Assembly (NCBI GenBank): GCA_905233805.1
Contig: CAJOER010000002.1
Location: forward strand, 1 to 45,003
DNA from: an uncultured Eubacterium sp.
GTDB lineage: Bacteria > Bacillota > Clostridia > Oscillospirales > Acutalibacteraceae
Direction of reading: 5' to 3'
Length of the DNA: 45,003 nucleotides
Part shown: in pieces, positions 25,266 through 33,022 of the stretch
Numbering within the stretch: the stretch's first letter is position 1
How the letters are laid out: each line of letters starts with the position of its first letter
Notes under the pieces: model-generated
Database searches by the model: none
What the model saw: only the letters and a program-made list of their open reading frames with translations
What the model was told of the DNA's origin: nothing
Position numbers and translations under genes: made by a program

Positions 25266-26384
25266 ATGTTATTTTACGAAGAGCTTAAACAGAGGCTGCT
25301 CGGCTTTGAAGGAGCGGTTGACAATATAAAAGAAGCGCTTAATATCGAGTCGCTCAGGGGAGAGGTTGAAGAGCTTGAAAAACTCAGCGCCGCTCCCGAT
25401 TTCTGGGACGATATGGAGAAAAGCCAGAAGACGATGCAGAAAATCGGTTCGCTTAAAGCGAAGATTGCGTCCTACGACGAACTCAGGCGCGACTATGACG
25501 ACGCCCTCGTTATGATTGAACTTGCGGACGAAGAGGAGGACGAGAGCCTTCAGGACGACTGCAAGGAGAGCGTTGACGAACTTGAAAAGAGAATTGAACA
25601 GCTCACCCTTACAACTATGCTCAGCGGTGAATTTGATTCAAACAACGCGATTTTGACCTTCCACGCGGGCGCGGGCGGAACCGAGGCGCAGGACTGGGCG
25701 GAAATGCTTTTCAGAATGTATAACCGCTGGGGTGAGCGCCACGGATACAAGGTTTCAACCCTCGATTATCTTGACGGCGACGTTGCGGGAATTAAGAGCG
25801 CAACTATCCTTGTTGAGGGTGAAAACGCCTACGGCTACCTTCACGGAGAAATGGGAATTCACCGCCTTGTGCGCGTAAGCCCGTTCGACTCCTCGGGAAG
25901 GCGCCACACCTCGTTTGCCTCCCTTGAGGTTATGCCGGAAATCAACGACGACGTTGAAATTGAAATCCGCGAAGAGGATATAAAAATGGACGTATACCGC
26001 GCCTCGGGCGCAGGCGGTCAGAAGGTAAATAAAACCTCGTCTGCCGTACGTCTTACCCATGTTCCTACGGGAATAGTAGTATCCTGCCAGATTGAGCGCT
26101 CCCAGCATCAGAACCGCGAGGTTGCGATGCGTATGCTTAAATCAAAGCTTGTTGAAATCAAGGAACGCGAAAACCTTGAAAGAATTGAAGATATTAAGGG
26201 CGAGCAGAAGGAAATCGCCTGGGGTTCGCAGATTCGTTCCTACGTCTTTATGCCCTATACTATGGTAAAAGACCACAGAACAAATTATGAAATGGGTAAT
26301 ATCACCGCCGTTATGGACGGCGACCTTGACGGTTTTATAAACGCCTACCTTAAAATGAAAAGTATAGAAAGCAGTGAGAAATAA
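25266..26384 (+). CDS. prfB: Peptide chain release factor 2, without programmed frameshift
   Basis: A 372-residue protein that terminates translation at UGA and UAA. The anticodon-like tripeptide S205-P-F207 marks RF2 rather than RF1, and G250-G-Q252 (ASGAGGQKVNKTSS) is the peptidyl-tRNA hydrolysis motif. Most bacteria regulate RF2 by a +1 frameshift at an in-frame CTT-TGA-C near codon 25. Here the equivalent place reads GCG CTT AAT ATC and the whole gene is one frame, so this autoregulation is absent. Its stop overlaps the next start (TAATG). Confidence 0.96.
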   Translation: MLFYEELKQRLLGFEGAVDNIKEALNIESLRGEVEELEKLSAAPDFWDDMEKSQKTMQKIGSLKAKIASYDELRRDYDDALVMIELADEEEDESLQDDCKESVDELEKRIEQLTLTTMLSGEFDSNNAILTFHAGAGGTEAQDWAEMLFRMYNRWGERHGYKVSTLDYLDGDVAGIKSATILVEGENAYGYLHGEMGIHRLVRVSPFDSSGRRHTSFASLEVMPEINDDVEIEIREEDIKMDVYRASGAGGQKVNKTSSAVRLTHVPTGIVVSCQIERSQHQNREVAMRMLKSKLVEIKERENLERIEDIKGEQKEIAWGSQIRSYVFMPYTMVKDHRTNYEMGNITAVMDGDLDGFINAYLKMKSIESSEK

Positions 26385-27133
26385 TGGTTGAATTAATGAC
26401 TCAGTACAGCGTAAGTACGCAGGAAGGCTTTTTCGTGCATCTTATTGTTGCGATTGTGCTCGGCGCCCTGATAGGTCTTGAAAGACAGGTGTCGCGCCAT
26501 CCTGCGGGTATTCTTACAAACCTTATAGTATGTCTCGGAGCGTACGCGTTTACGGCGTTCAGTTTTCTTGTGAACCCCGCCGAAATAAAGGATATTACGC
26601 GTGTTGCAGCCCAGGTTGTATCGGGAATCGGTTTCCTCGGTGCGGGCGTAATTATGCGTGAGGGCGGCAACGTAAGAGGACTTAACACGGCGGCGACGGT
26701 ATGGGCAAGCGCAGCGGTCGGAATACTCTGCTGCGTAAACGATCTCATTTACGCGTGCCTTGTTGCGGCGGCTATCGTAGTGCTTCACCTTGTGCTTCAT
26801 CCGATTTCACATAAAATTGACAAAATCAGGAAGTACGACAAGAGCGATAAGAGAATGAACGAGGAAGCGATTTACAGAATTTCGGTAGTGTGCCCCGAGG
26901 ATGTTGAACTCGACGTAAGAAAGAACATTATGCACATAATCAAGCATGAGCCGGAGGCTCTTCTTCACACGCTTGAAACCGTAAGCGCTCACGACGATGA
27001 AAACAATAAAAAAATCCGCGCGTTTATTACAACGAAAACCGATAACGACGCGCTTATTGAAAACCTTATAACTCAGGTCGGCAAAAACGACCAGATAATT
27101 TCAGCCGGCTGGAAAATCGAACACGACAATTAA
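26384..27133 (+). CDS. MgtC/SapB family membrane protein
   Basis: A 249-residue protein with about four to five membrane segments in the first 140 residues and a soluble ACT-like C-terminal domain. The LIGLERQ motif (about 30-36), VSGIGFLGAGVIMR (about 80-93) and the RGLNTAATVWASAAVG block (about 98-113) are family hallmarks. MgtC-type proteins help survival at low magnesium and influence ATP synthase in pathogens; in this organism the role is unknown. Start codon overlaps the prfB stop by one base. Confidence 0.9.
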   Translation: MVELMTQYSVSTQEGFFVHLIVAIVLGALIGLERQVSRHPAGILTNLIVCLGAYAFTAFSFLVNPAEIKDITRVAAQVVSGIGFLGAGVIMREGGNVRGLNTAATVWASAAVGILCCVNDLIYACLVAAAIVVLHLVLHPISHKIDKIRKYDKSDKRMNEEAIYRISVVCPEDVELDVRKNIMHIIKHEPEALLHTLETVSAHDDENNKKIRAFITTKTDNDALIENLITQVGKNDQIISAGWKIEHDN

Positions 27134-27154
27134 ATTTTTACAATAATATTATTT

Positions 27155-27192
27155 CTCCTCTGTCAAAAAATAAGACAGAGGAGGATTTTTTT
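27155..27192 (+). terminator. Terminator hairpin whose 3' arm contains the next gene's Shine-Dalgarno site
   Basis: A perfect 10-bp stem CTCCTCTGTC (27155-27164) / GACAGAGGAG (27174-27183), a 9-nt A-rich loop, then GA and seven T. The AGGAGG at 27179-27184, 8 nt before the ATG at 27193, is almost wholly inside the 3' arm, so the hairpin can both end the prfB-mgtC transcript and hide the ribosome binding site in read-through RNA. Confidence 0.8.
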
Positions 27193-27993
27193 ATGAAAAA
27201 AATTATTGTTTCTTTATTGATAACGGTTTTTCTCAGCGGCTGTACCGTAAACGTAAGTCAGCCGTCGGAGACCGAAAATAATACTGAGAGTAATATTTCC
27301 GAAAGCGAAACTACGCTCTCTGCAAACAAGGTTGTCTGGGGGTTCGGGAAGGTTGTTGAACACCGCAGGCCCGAGGAGCCTTCTTCGCTCAATGAAAAGT
27401 ATTCTTTCCTTGGAGCAAGCTGGTTTATAAACGGCGAAAAAACTATCTGCCTCACCTTCGACGAAGGCTATGAAAACGGCTATACGCCGTCGATTTTAGA
27501 TACTTTAAAAGAAAAGGGAGTCAGGGCGGTTTTCTTTGTAACGTATGACTTTGCCAAGGATAACGGAAAGCTTATAAAACGTATGATTGACGAGGGGCAC
27601 GTGGTCGGAAATCACTCGTATCACCACTACTCCATGGACGAACTTGATACCGATACCGCAAAGGAGGAGGTAACCTTCCTGCACGACTATATAAAGGATA
27701 AGTTCGGTTATACAATGAGTTATTTCAGATTTCCCAAAGGCGAGTTTTCCGAGCGCTCGCTTGCAATAGTTCAGTCGCTCGGATACAAAAGCGTTTTCTG
27801 GTCGTTTGCGTATGCGGACTGGGATACTTCTTCCCAGCCTGAGGAGAACGCGTCGTTTACAAATATCTGCGAGTCGACTCACGACGGGGAAATACTTCTT
27901 CTTCACGCGGTGAGCAAAACCAACGCCGATATTCTTCCGAAAGTGATTGACGATATAAAAAAGCAGGGATATGAGTTTTCTGTCAATATTTAG
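27193..27993 (+). CDS. PdaA-like polysaccharide deacetylase lipoprotein
   Basis: A 266-residue protein. Lipobox LSGC with C17 predicts a lipoprotein on the outer face of the membrane. The NodB domain (about 83-260) has TFDEGYENG (motif 1, D90), GNHSYHH (motif 2, H141 and H144/H145), and YFRFPKGEFSE (motif 3). The TFDxGYE variant is characteristic of PdaA, the muramic-acid N-deacetylase needed for muramic-delta-lactam in spore cortex. A cortex role suggests a spore former but is inference. Its ribosome binding site is buried in the upstream hairpin. Confidence 0.88.
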   Translation: MKKIIVSLLITVFLSGCTVNVSQPSETENNTESNISESETTLSANKVVWGFGKVVEHRRPEEPSSLNEKYSFLGASWFINGEKTICLTFDEGYENGYTPSILDTLKEKGVRAVFFVTYDFAKDNGKLIKRMIDEGHVVGNHSYHHYSMDELDTDTAKEEVTFLHDYIKDKFGYTMSYFRFPKGEFSERSLAIVQSLGYKSVFWSFAYADWDTSSQPEENASFTNICESTHDGEILLLHAVSKTNADILPKVIDDIKKQGYEFSVNI

Positions 27994-28062
27994 TGTATGA
28001 AGTCGTCGGTTGTACTAACAGTCGGCGATAATTTAATAAATTTTTAATTATTAATTTGTCTA

Positions 28063-28091
28063 TTGAGATTGACATTATGATATTATATAAT
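28063..28091 (+). promoter_or_regulatory. Sigma-A promoter of the mre operon
   Basis: TTGAGA (28063-28068), 17 bp, TATAAT (28086-28091). The predicted start of transcription, near 28098, is only about 8 nt before the first possible mreB codon at 28106. An alternative pair is TTGACA (28069-28074) with TATATT (28091-28096) and 16 bp, which would place the start even closer. Confidence 0.7.
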
Positions 28092-28105
28092 ATATTTCTA
28101 AAAGT

Positions 28106-29017
28106 TTGATTTTAAATAATTCGACTACGCTGCTTACGGACAAAAGAGGGCACATCCTTATTAATGAGCCCAGCGTTGTTGCGCTTGACATCAAAACAAA
28201 ACAGGTTCTTACCACGGGTAACGAAGCCAAAAAAATGATAGGCAGAACGCCGGGGTCCATTGTCCCCGTAATGCCGATTAGAGGCGGCGTTATTGCCGAT
28301 TTTGATATGACGGCCGATATGCTCCACAGCTTTATGCAGCGTTCAAGCAAGAGAAATATGTTCACCAAAACGAGCGTTGCGGTTAGCGTGCCCTCGGGAG
28401 TTACCGAGGTTGAACGCCGTGCGGTTGAGGACGCCGTGAGAGCGGCGGGCGCTCAGGACGTTGAACTTGTCGAAGCTCCTATGGCGGCGGCTCTCGGCGC
28501 GGGGCTTCCCGTATATGAGGCAACCGGCTCAATGATAATCGACTTCGGCGGCGGAACCTGCGATATTGCGGTTGTAACCCTCGGACGCGTAGCCTCCTGC
28601 AATAGCGTAAAAATCGGCGGCGACGCAATTAATGAGGCGATTGTAAACTACCTTAAAAAAGAACACGGACTTCTTGTCGGAGAGAAGACGGGCGAGGACA
28701 TTAAACTGAAAATAGGCTCGGCTTCGGAATATGACGGCGAGGCGGCTATGGAGATTAAGGGAAGGCGCGTTGAGGACGGGCTTCCCGGCTCTGCGGAGAT
28801 AACCTCGGCGGATATAAGAGAAGTAATCAACGTGCTTATTGACGAAATAATTGATATACTCGACAGGGGAATCTATCTCACGGGCGGCGGCGCCAAGCTC
28901 AGAGGCCTTAAAGAAAAACTCGAAAGGGATATTAAAATACCCGTAATCGTTCCCAACGCTCCCGAAACCTGCGTTGCTCTCGGAACGTCGGTATGTCTCA
29001 AAAGAGGTTTTAAATAA
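28106..29017 (+). CDS. mreB: Divergent MreB-family actin lacking phosphate-1 loop and catalytic Glu
   Basis: A 303-residue protein, shorter than the usual 330-345 of MreB/Mbl. It matches MreB from ILINEPSVVALD (17-28) through GRTPGSIVPVMPIRGGVIADF to GIYLTGGGAKLRGL (255-268). The usual DLGTANT phosphate-1 loop is absent: the chain starts with LNNSTTLL at that place. The Glu of the IEEPMAAA motif (E131 in Thermotoga MreB) is A124 here. Phosphate-2 is DFGGGTCD rather than DIGGGTTE, and about 15 residues before DRGI are missing. In-frame stop TAA at 28088-28090 prevents a longer start; TTG at 28106 is the first candidate and has no Shine-Dalgarno. Operon order with mreC, mreD and mrdA supports a role in side-wall synthesis. 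Confidence 0.8.
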   Translation: MILNNSTTLLTDKRGHILINEPSVVALDIKTKQVLTTGNEAKKMIGRTPGSIVPVMPIRGGVIADFDMTADMLHSFMQRSSKRNMFTKTSVAVSVPSGVTEVERRAVEDAVRAAGAQDVELVEAPMAAALGAGLPVYEATGSMIIDFGGGTCDIAVVTLGRVASCNSVKIGGDAINEAIVNYLKKEHGLLVGEKTGEDIKLKIGSASEYDGEAAMEIKGRRVEDGLPGSAEITSADIREVINVLIDEIIDILDRGIYLTGGGAKLRGLKEKLERDIKIPVIVPNAPETCVALGTSVCLKRGFK

Positions 29018-29034
29018 TTTTTCCGGAGAAATAA

Positions 29035-29862
29035 ATGAAATCGTTTTTTACCAACAGCCGCTTTAAGCTTGTTGCGGCAATAATTGCGCTCCTTCTTGCA
29101 GGCGCTTTGCTTGCGGGACTTACCGGGCGCAGCGAAACTGTTCAGTCCTCTGTGGTCGGAACGGTTTTATCTCCTTTACATTTTGTTGCCCAGAAGATAA
29201 GCGACGGTTTTGACACCGCCTTCGGCAACGTTAAGCCCCACGCGGCTTATGAAAAGAAAGTCAGGGACCTTGAAGAGGAAAACGGGGACCTTAAAGCTAA
29301 GCTTGCCGACTATGAGGATATGAAAAAGCAAAACGAAATGTATAAGGATGTTCTTGAACTGAAAGAGGAAAAAGCGTCTTATCAGTTTGTTGAGGCGTCG
29401 GTTATCGCAAGAGACAGCGCCGATATTTATAAATCGTTTTCAATCAGCAAGGGTTCCGTAAGCGGAATCAAGGTCGGCAACGCAGTTATCTATAAAAAGA
29501 ACCTTATCGGAATAATCGATAAGGTCTACCCCGATTACAGCGTTGTTAAAACTATACTTAACCCGAAATTCAACGTATCCGCGTATGAGATTATTTCGGG
29601 TGAAATATCATACGTTACGGGTAACGCAAGGCTTGCAAGAGATGGGAAATGCAAAATGTCAAACCTCTCTTCTACGACTCACGTTGCCTACGGTTCAATT
29701 ATCTGTTCGGCAGGTATAGGCGATAAGATACCCAAAGGCCTTGTTATCGGCACCGTTGACGAGGTTGCGGACGAGCCTGCGGATATTTCTTCTTATGCGA
29801 GAATTGTACCCGAGGTTGAAATTGATGAAATCTCTCAGTGCTTTGTAGTTACAGATTTTTAG
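29035..29862 (+). CDS. mreC: Rod shape-determining protein MreC
   Basis: A 275-residue protein: cytoplasmic start, one membrane segment (about 12-30), a coiled coil (about 70-117, rich in E, K and L), then the double beta-barrel periplasmic-side domain (about 118-275, with ARDSADIYKSFSISKGS and NPKFNVSAYEI). It is the scaffold that binds PBP2 and activates elongasome synthesis. CGGAG precedes the ATG; 17 nt after mreB. Confidence 0.93.
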   Translation: MKSFFTNSRFKLVAAIIALLLAGALLAGLTGRSETVQSSVVGTVLSPLHFVAQKISDGFDTAFGNVKPHAAYEKKVRDLEEENGDLKAKLADYEDMKKQNEMYKDVLELKEEKASYQFVEASVIARDSADIYKSFSISKGSVSGIKVGNAVIYKKNLIGIIDKVYPDYSVVKTILNPKFNVSAYEIISGEISYVTGNARLARDGKCKMSNLSSTTHVAYGSIICSAGIGDKIPKGLVIGTVDEVADEPADISSYARIVPEVEIDEISQCFVVTDF

Positions 29863-29870
29863 GTGAATAA

Positions 29871-30401
29871 ATGGAATTGTCATACAGAGATAAGACAATT
29901 AAATACGGTTTATATGCGGCAGTGATTCTTACCGCGGCACTTTTACAGAATATCGGCGGCGCATGGTTTTCGGTATTCGGAGCAAGGTGCTTTTTCCTGA
30001 TACCCGTTTGTGTTCTTATGGGCCTCGGCGAGGACGAAAGAGCAGCGGCGTTTCTCGGACTTTTCGGCGGGATATTATGGGATATGATAAGCTCGCAGCA
30101 CAGGATTTTTGCTGCCGTATTTCTCTCTTTGGTATGCTATATTAGTTCATATCTTGTAACCCGTCTTTTCAGAAACACCTATCACTTCGGCGTTATTGCG
30201 TCGGCGGTATCCGTATTCGCTTTCTGTATAATTTACTGGATTTGCTATGTTCTTATCGGGGGCGAAGACGGCAGGCTTGCGGCACTCGGATTCTTCTATA
30301 TCCCGTCGTTTATTTATACTTCGCTTATGGCATTCCCGCTTTATCTTGTTTTAAGACCGCTTAAAGCAAAACTTAACAAAACCGCTCTTTCGGTAGACTG
30401 A
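29871..30401 (+). CDS. mreD: Rod shape-determining protein MreD
   Basis: A 176-residue membrane protein with five or six hydrophobic segments and the family-like GLFGGILWDMISS near residue 62. It lies between mreC and mrdA in the standard order, 8 nt after mreC, and completes the MreCD complex. Confidence 0.9.
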   Translation: MELSYRDKTIKYGLYAAVILTAALLQNIGGAWFSVFGARCFFLIPVCVLMGLGEDERAAAFLGLFGGILWDMISSQHRIFAAVFLSLVCYISSYLVTRLFRNTYHFGVIASAVSVFAFCIIYWICYVLIGGEDGRLAALGFFYIPSFIYTSLMAFPLYLVLRPLKAKLNKTALSVD

Positions 30402-30433
30402 GCGATTAATAACTTTGTGCGAAAGGAGGAAAT

Positions 30434-32473
30434 ATGGGTAAGATATATAAAAGCTCGCGGACTACGCTCGCGGTAATACTTATTGTTGCGACTATCCTCG
30501 GCTTCGGCTATAAACTCTATGATATCCAGATTGTCAATAACGAGATTTATGCCGCTCAGAATAATACCGTAAAAACCTATACTGTTCCTCTTCGCGCTGC
30601 AAGAGGGGATATCGTTGACAGAAACGGAAATCCCCTTGTAACCAACCGTCAGGGAAACAGCGTCGTATTAAACGCCGCATATTTCCCCCCGGCTGATAAC
30701 AATGATGAAAGAAACGCAGTTGTTCTCAACCTTATTACGCTTTTCAGAAAGAACAAGGAGGAATACGTACATAACCTCCCGCTTAAACTTGATAAAAACA
30801 ACAATCCCGTTTTCTTTACAAAAAAAGATGACGAAAAGTTTGAAAGCGCAATAAAAACGATGAAAAGCAGGGATATGTTCAACCTGCAGGAATATGCGAC
30901 CGCTCAGAACTGCTTTGACGCCATGATTGAAAAATACGGGCTTGAAGCGTATGCCGAAAAGGGTGATTACAGGACTGCGCTTGAAATAGGCAATATAAGA
31001 TACGAACTTACGAGGCTTTTGTTTTCGGTTTCAAATCCCGTTGCGATTGCCGATGACGTAAGCGACAAAACGATTGCCGAAATTAAGGAAAACTACGATT
31101 ATTACGAGGGCGCGGACGTTCAGGTTGTAGCGTACCGCGAGTACGCCGATTCAACCCTCGCGCCGCATATACTCGGAACGGTAAGAAAGATTAACGCCGA
31201 AGAATTTGCCGCGCTTAAAGACAAGGGATACAGCATTACCGACGAAATAGGAGAGTCGGGAATTGAAGCCGCTATGGAGGAATTCCTCAGAGGCACGGCG
31301 GGAGAAAAAACCGTAACGATTGACTCTGACGGTAACGTTACCGAAGAGATTACGAAGGAACCCGCGCAGGGCGATACAATTGTTCTTACAATAGACAAGG
31401 ACTTACAGAAGGTCGCTCAGAGGAAACTTGAAACAACCTGTAAGGGCGTTGATTATTATAATTCAACGGGCGCTGTTGTGGTAGAGAACTGCAACAACGG
31501 CGAAGTGCTTGCCGCGGCAAGTTATCCCGCGTTTGACCTTGACGATTATTACAAGCATTATAATGAACTTGTGAAAGATAAAAACACTCCGCTTTATAAC
31601 CGTTTTGCCATGGGTACGTACGCCCCCGGCTCAACGTTCAAGCCTATGATGGCGGTTGCGGGTCTGCAGTCGGGCGTAATCAGCGAAGACACGTATTTTG
31701 AGTGCAATAAGTATTTCAAGGTGCGCGATATGGAATTTAAGTGTACCGATTACCACGGCGGCGAAAACGTAAGAACGGCGATAAGGGATTCGTGTAATAT
31801 CTTCTTTTACAATACTGCGCAGAGGCTCGGAATTGCGAGAATGAATCTTTACGGTTCAATGTTCGGCCTCGGCGAGAAGACGGGAGTTGAAATCCCCGAG
31901 GCAAAGGGAATTCTGGCAGGTCCCGAATACAGGAAGAAATTTGATATGACCTGGCGTCCCGGCGATACGGTTCAGGCGGCTATCGGTCAGTCGGACAACC
32001 TGTTCACGCCGCTTCAGCTCTGCAATTACTGCGCTACAATTGCAAACGGCGGAACAAGATATCAGCTCCATTTCGTAAAATCAAGAATTTCGAATTCAAC
32101 GGGAGTTGTAAGCGAAACCGGCTCTAACGCGCTTAAAACGCTTGAAGTAAGCGCAAATAACATCAGTATCGTTCAGGAAGGTATGAGGCTTGTTGCGACT
32201 CAGGGCGGTCCGGCAGGGGTTTTCTACTCGCTCGGAACCAAGGTTGCGTGTAAGACGGGTACCTCTCAGGTAAGGGTAAACGGCGCTATTCACAATAACG
32301 GTTTTCTTATTACTTACGCTCCGTATAACAACCCCGAATTAAGTATTGCTTCGGTTATTGAACTTGCGGGTTCGGGTACTTCAACCGCCAAGATAACCTA
32401 TTCAATTATTGACTACTACTATTCTCATAACACCAATGAGAAAAAAGCCCAGAAGGACGGAACGCTTTTATAA
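30434..32473 (+). CDS. mrdA: Penicillin-binding protein 2, class B transpeptidase
   Basis: A 679-residue protein with one N-terminal membrane anchor (about 9-30), a pedestal domain starting with PLRAARGDIVDRNG and a long insertion of about 130 residues (about 90-215), and a transpeptidase domain. The catalytic motifs are S400-T-F-K403, S453-C-N455 and K607-T-G. It cross-links peptidoglycan during elongation with the MreBCD complex and RodA; no rodA is in the window. AAGGAGG precedes the ATG. Last gene of the mre operon; no clear terminator follows. Confidence 0.95.
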   Translation: MGKIYKSSRTTLAVILIVATILGFGYKLYDIQIVNNEIYAAQNNTVKTYTVPLRAARGDIVDRNGNPLVTNRQGNSVVLNAAYFPPADNNDERNAVVLNLITLFRKNKEEYVHNLPLKLDKNNNPVFFTKKDDEKFESAIKTMKSRDMFNLQEYATAQNCFDAMIEKYGLEAYAEKGDYRTALEIGNIRYELTRLLFSVSNPVAIADDVSDKTIAEIKENYDYYEGADVQVVAYREYADSTLAPHILGTVRKINAEEFAALKDKGYSITDEIGESGIEAAMEEFLRGTAGEKTVTIDSDGNVTEEITKEPAQGDTIVLTIDKDLQKVAQRKLETTCKGVDYYNSTGAVVVENCNNGEVLAAASYPAFDLDDYYKHYNELVKDKNTPLYNRFAMGTYAPGSTFKPMMAVAGLQSGVISEDTYFECNKYFKVRDMEFKCTDYHGGENVRTAIRDSCNIFFYNTAQRLGIARMNLYGSMFGLGEKTGVEIPEAKGILAGPEYRKKFDMTWRPGDTVQAAIGQSDNLFTPLQLCNYCATIANGGTRYQLHFVKSRISNSTGVVSETGSNALKTLEVSANNISIVQEGMRLVATQGGPAGVFYSLGTKVACKTGTSQVRVNGAIHNNGFLITYAPYNNPELSIASVIELAGSGTSTAKITYSIIDYYYSHNTNEKKAQKDGTLL

Positions 32474-32563
32474 AATACTTGTTTTGATTTATTATTTATG
32501 ATAATATAAGACTATAATCTTCTAATCGGTAAACCCAGGGCGAATAATCCACAGGAGGGAAAT

Positions 32564-32974
32564 ATGAATATTGCTTTAATTGCTCACGATGCGAAAAAAG
32601 AACTGTTAGTTCAGTTCTGTATAGCGTATTGCGGAATAATAAGCCGCCACGACGTATGCGCGACGGGAACTACGGGCAAACTCGTAAAAGAGGCAACCGG
32701 GCTTGATATCAACTGCTTTTTAAGCGGCTCTCAGGGCGGCGGACAGCAGATTGCAAGCCGTATTGCGTGTAACGAGATTGACCTGCTTATCTTCTTCCGC
32801 GACCCGCTTTCGGCAAAACCGCACGAGCCTAACGATAACGACTTACTGCGCCTGTGTGACGTTCACAATATTCCGTTTGCAACTAATATTGCTACCGCCG
32901 AGGCGCTTATCAGAGGCGTTGAAAGAGGCGACTTTGAGTGGAGAGAAATTGTTAATCCACGCTATAACAGATAA
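32564..32974 (+). CDS. Methylglyoxal synthase-like protein with catalytic Asp replaced
   Basis: A 136-residue protein with the MGS-like fold. IALIAHDAKK (3-12) and the phosphate-binding ATGTTGKL (33-40) are as in MgsA. The motif that reads GGDQQ in E. coli, with catalytic D71, is GGGQQ here (G60), and D101 corresponds to N90, while D91 and H98 are kept as D80 and H87. Methylglyoxal synthase turns dihydroxyacetone phosphate into methylglyoxal; loss of the base argues against ordinary activity. Related clostridial proteins probably share this variant. ACAGGAGGG precedes the ATG. Confidence 0.8.
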   Translation: MNIALIAHDAKKELLVQFCIAYCGIISRHDVCATGTTGKLVKEATGLDINCFLSGSQGGGQQIASRIACNEIDLLIFFRDPLSAKPHEPNDNDLLRLCDVHNIPFATNIATAEALIRGVERGDFEWREIVNPRYNR

Positions 32975-32979
32975 ATAAA

Positions 32980-33003
32980 ATGCGGAGCGTTACTGCTCCG
33001 CAT
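32980..33003 (+). other. Stable hairpin without T-tract between mgsA-like gene and hisS
   Basis: A perfect 9-bp stem ATGCGGAGC / GCTCCGCAT with a 6-nt loop, followed by AACACAT rather than a T-tract. It lies 6 nt after the stop and 19 nt before hisS. It is probably an RNA stability or processing element, or a weak terminator. Confidence 0.6.
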
Positions 33004-33022
33004 AACACATATAGGAGACATT

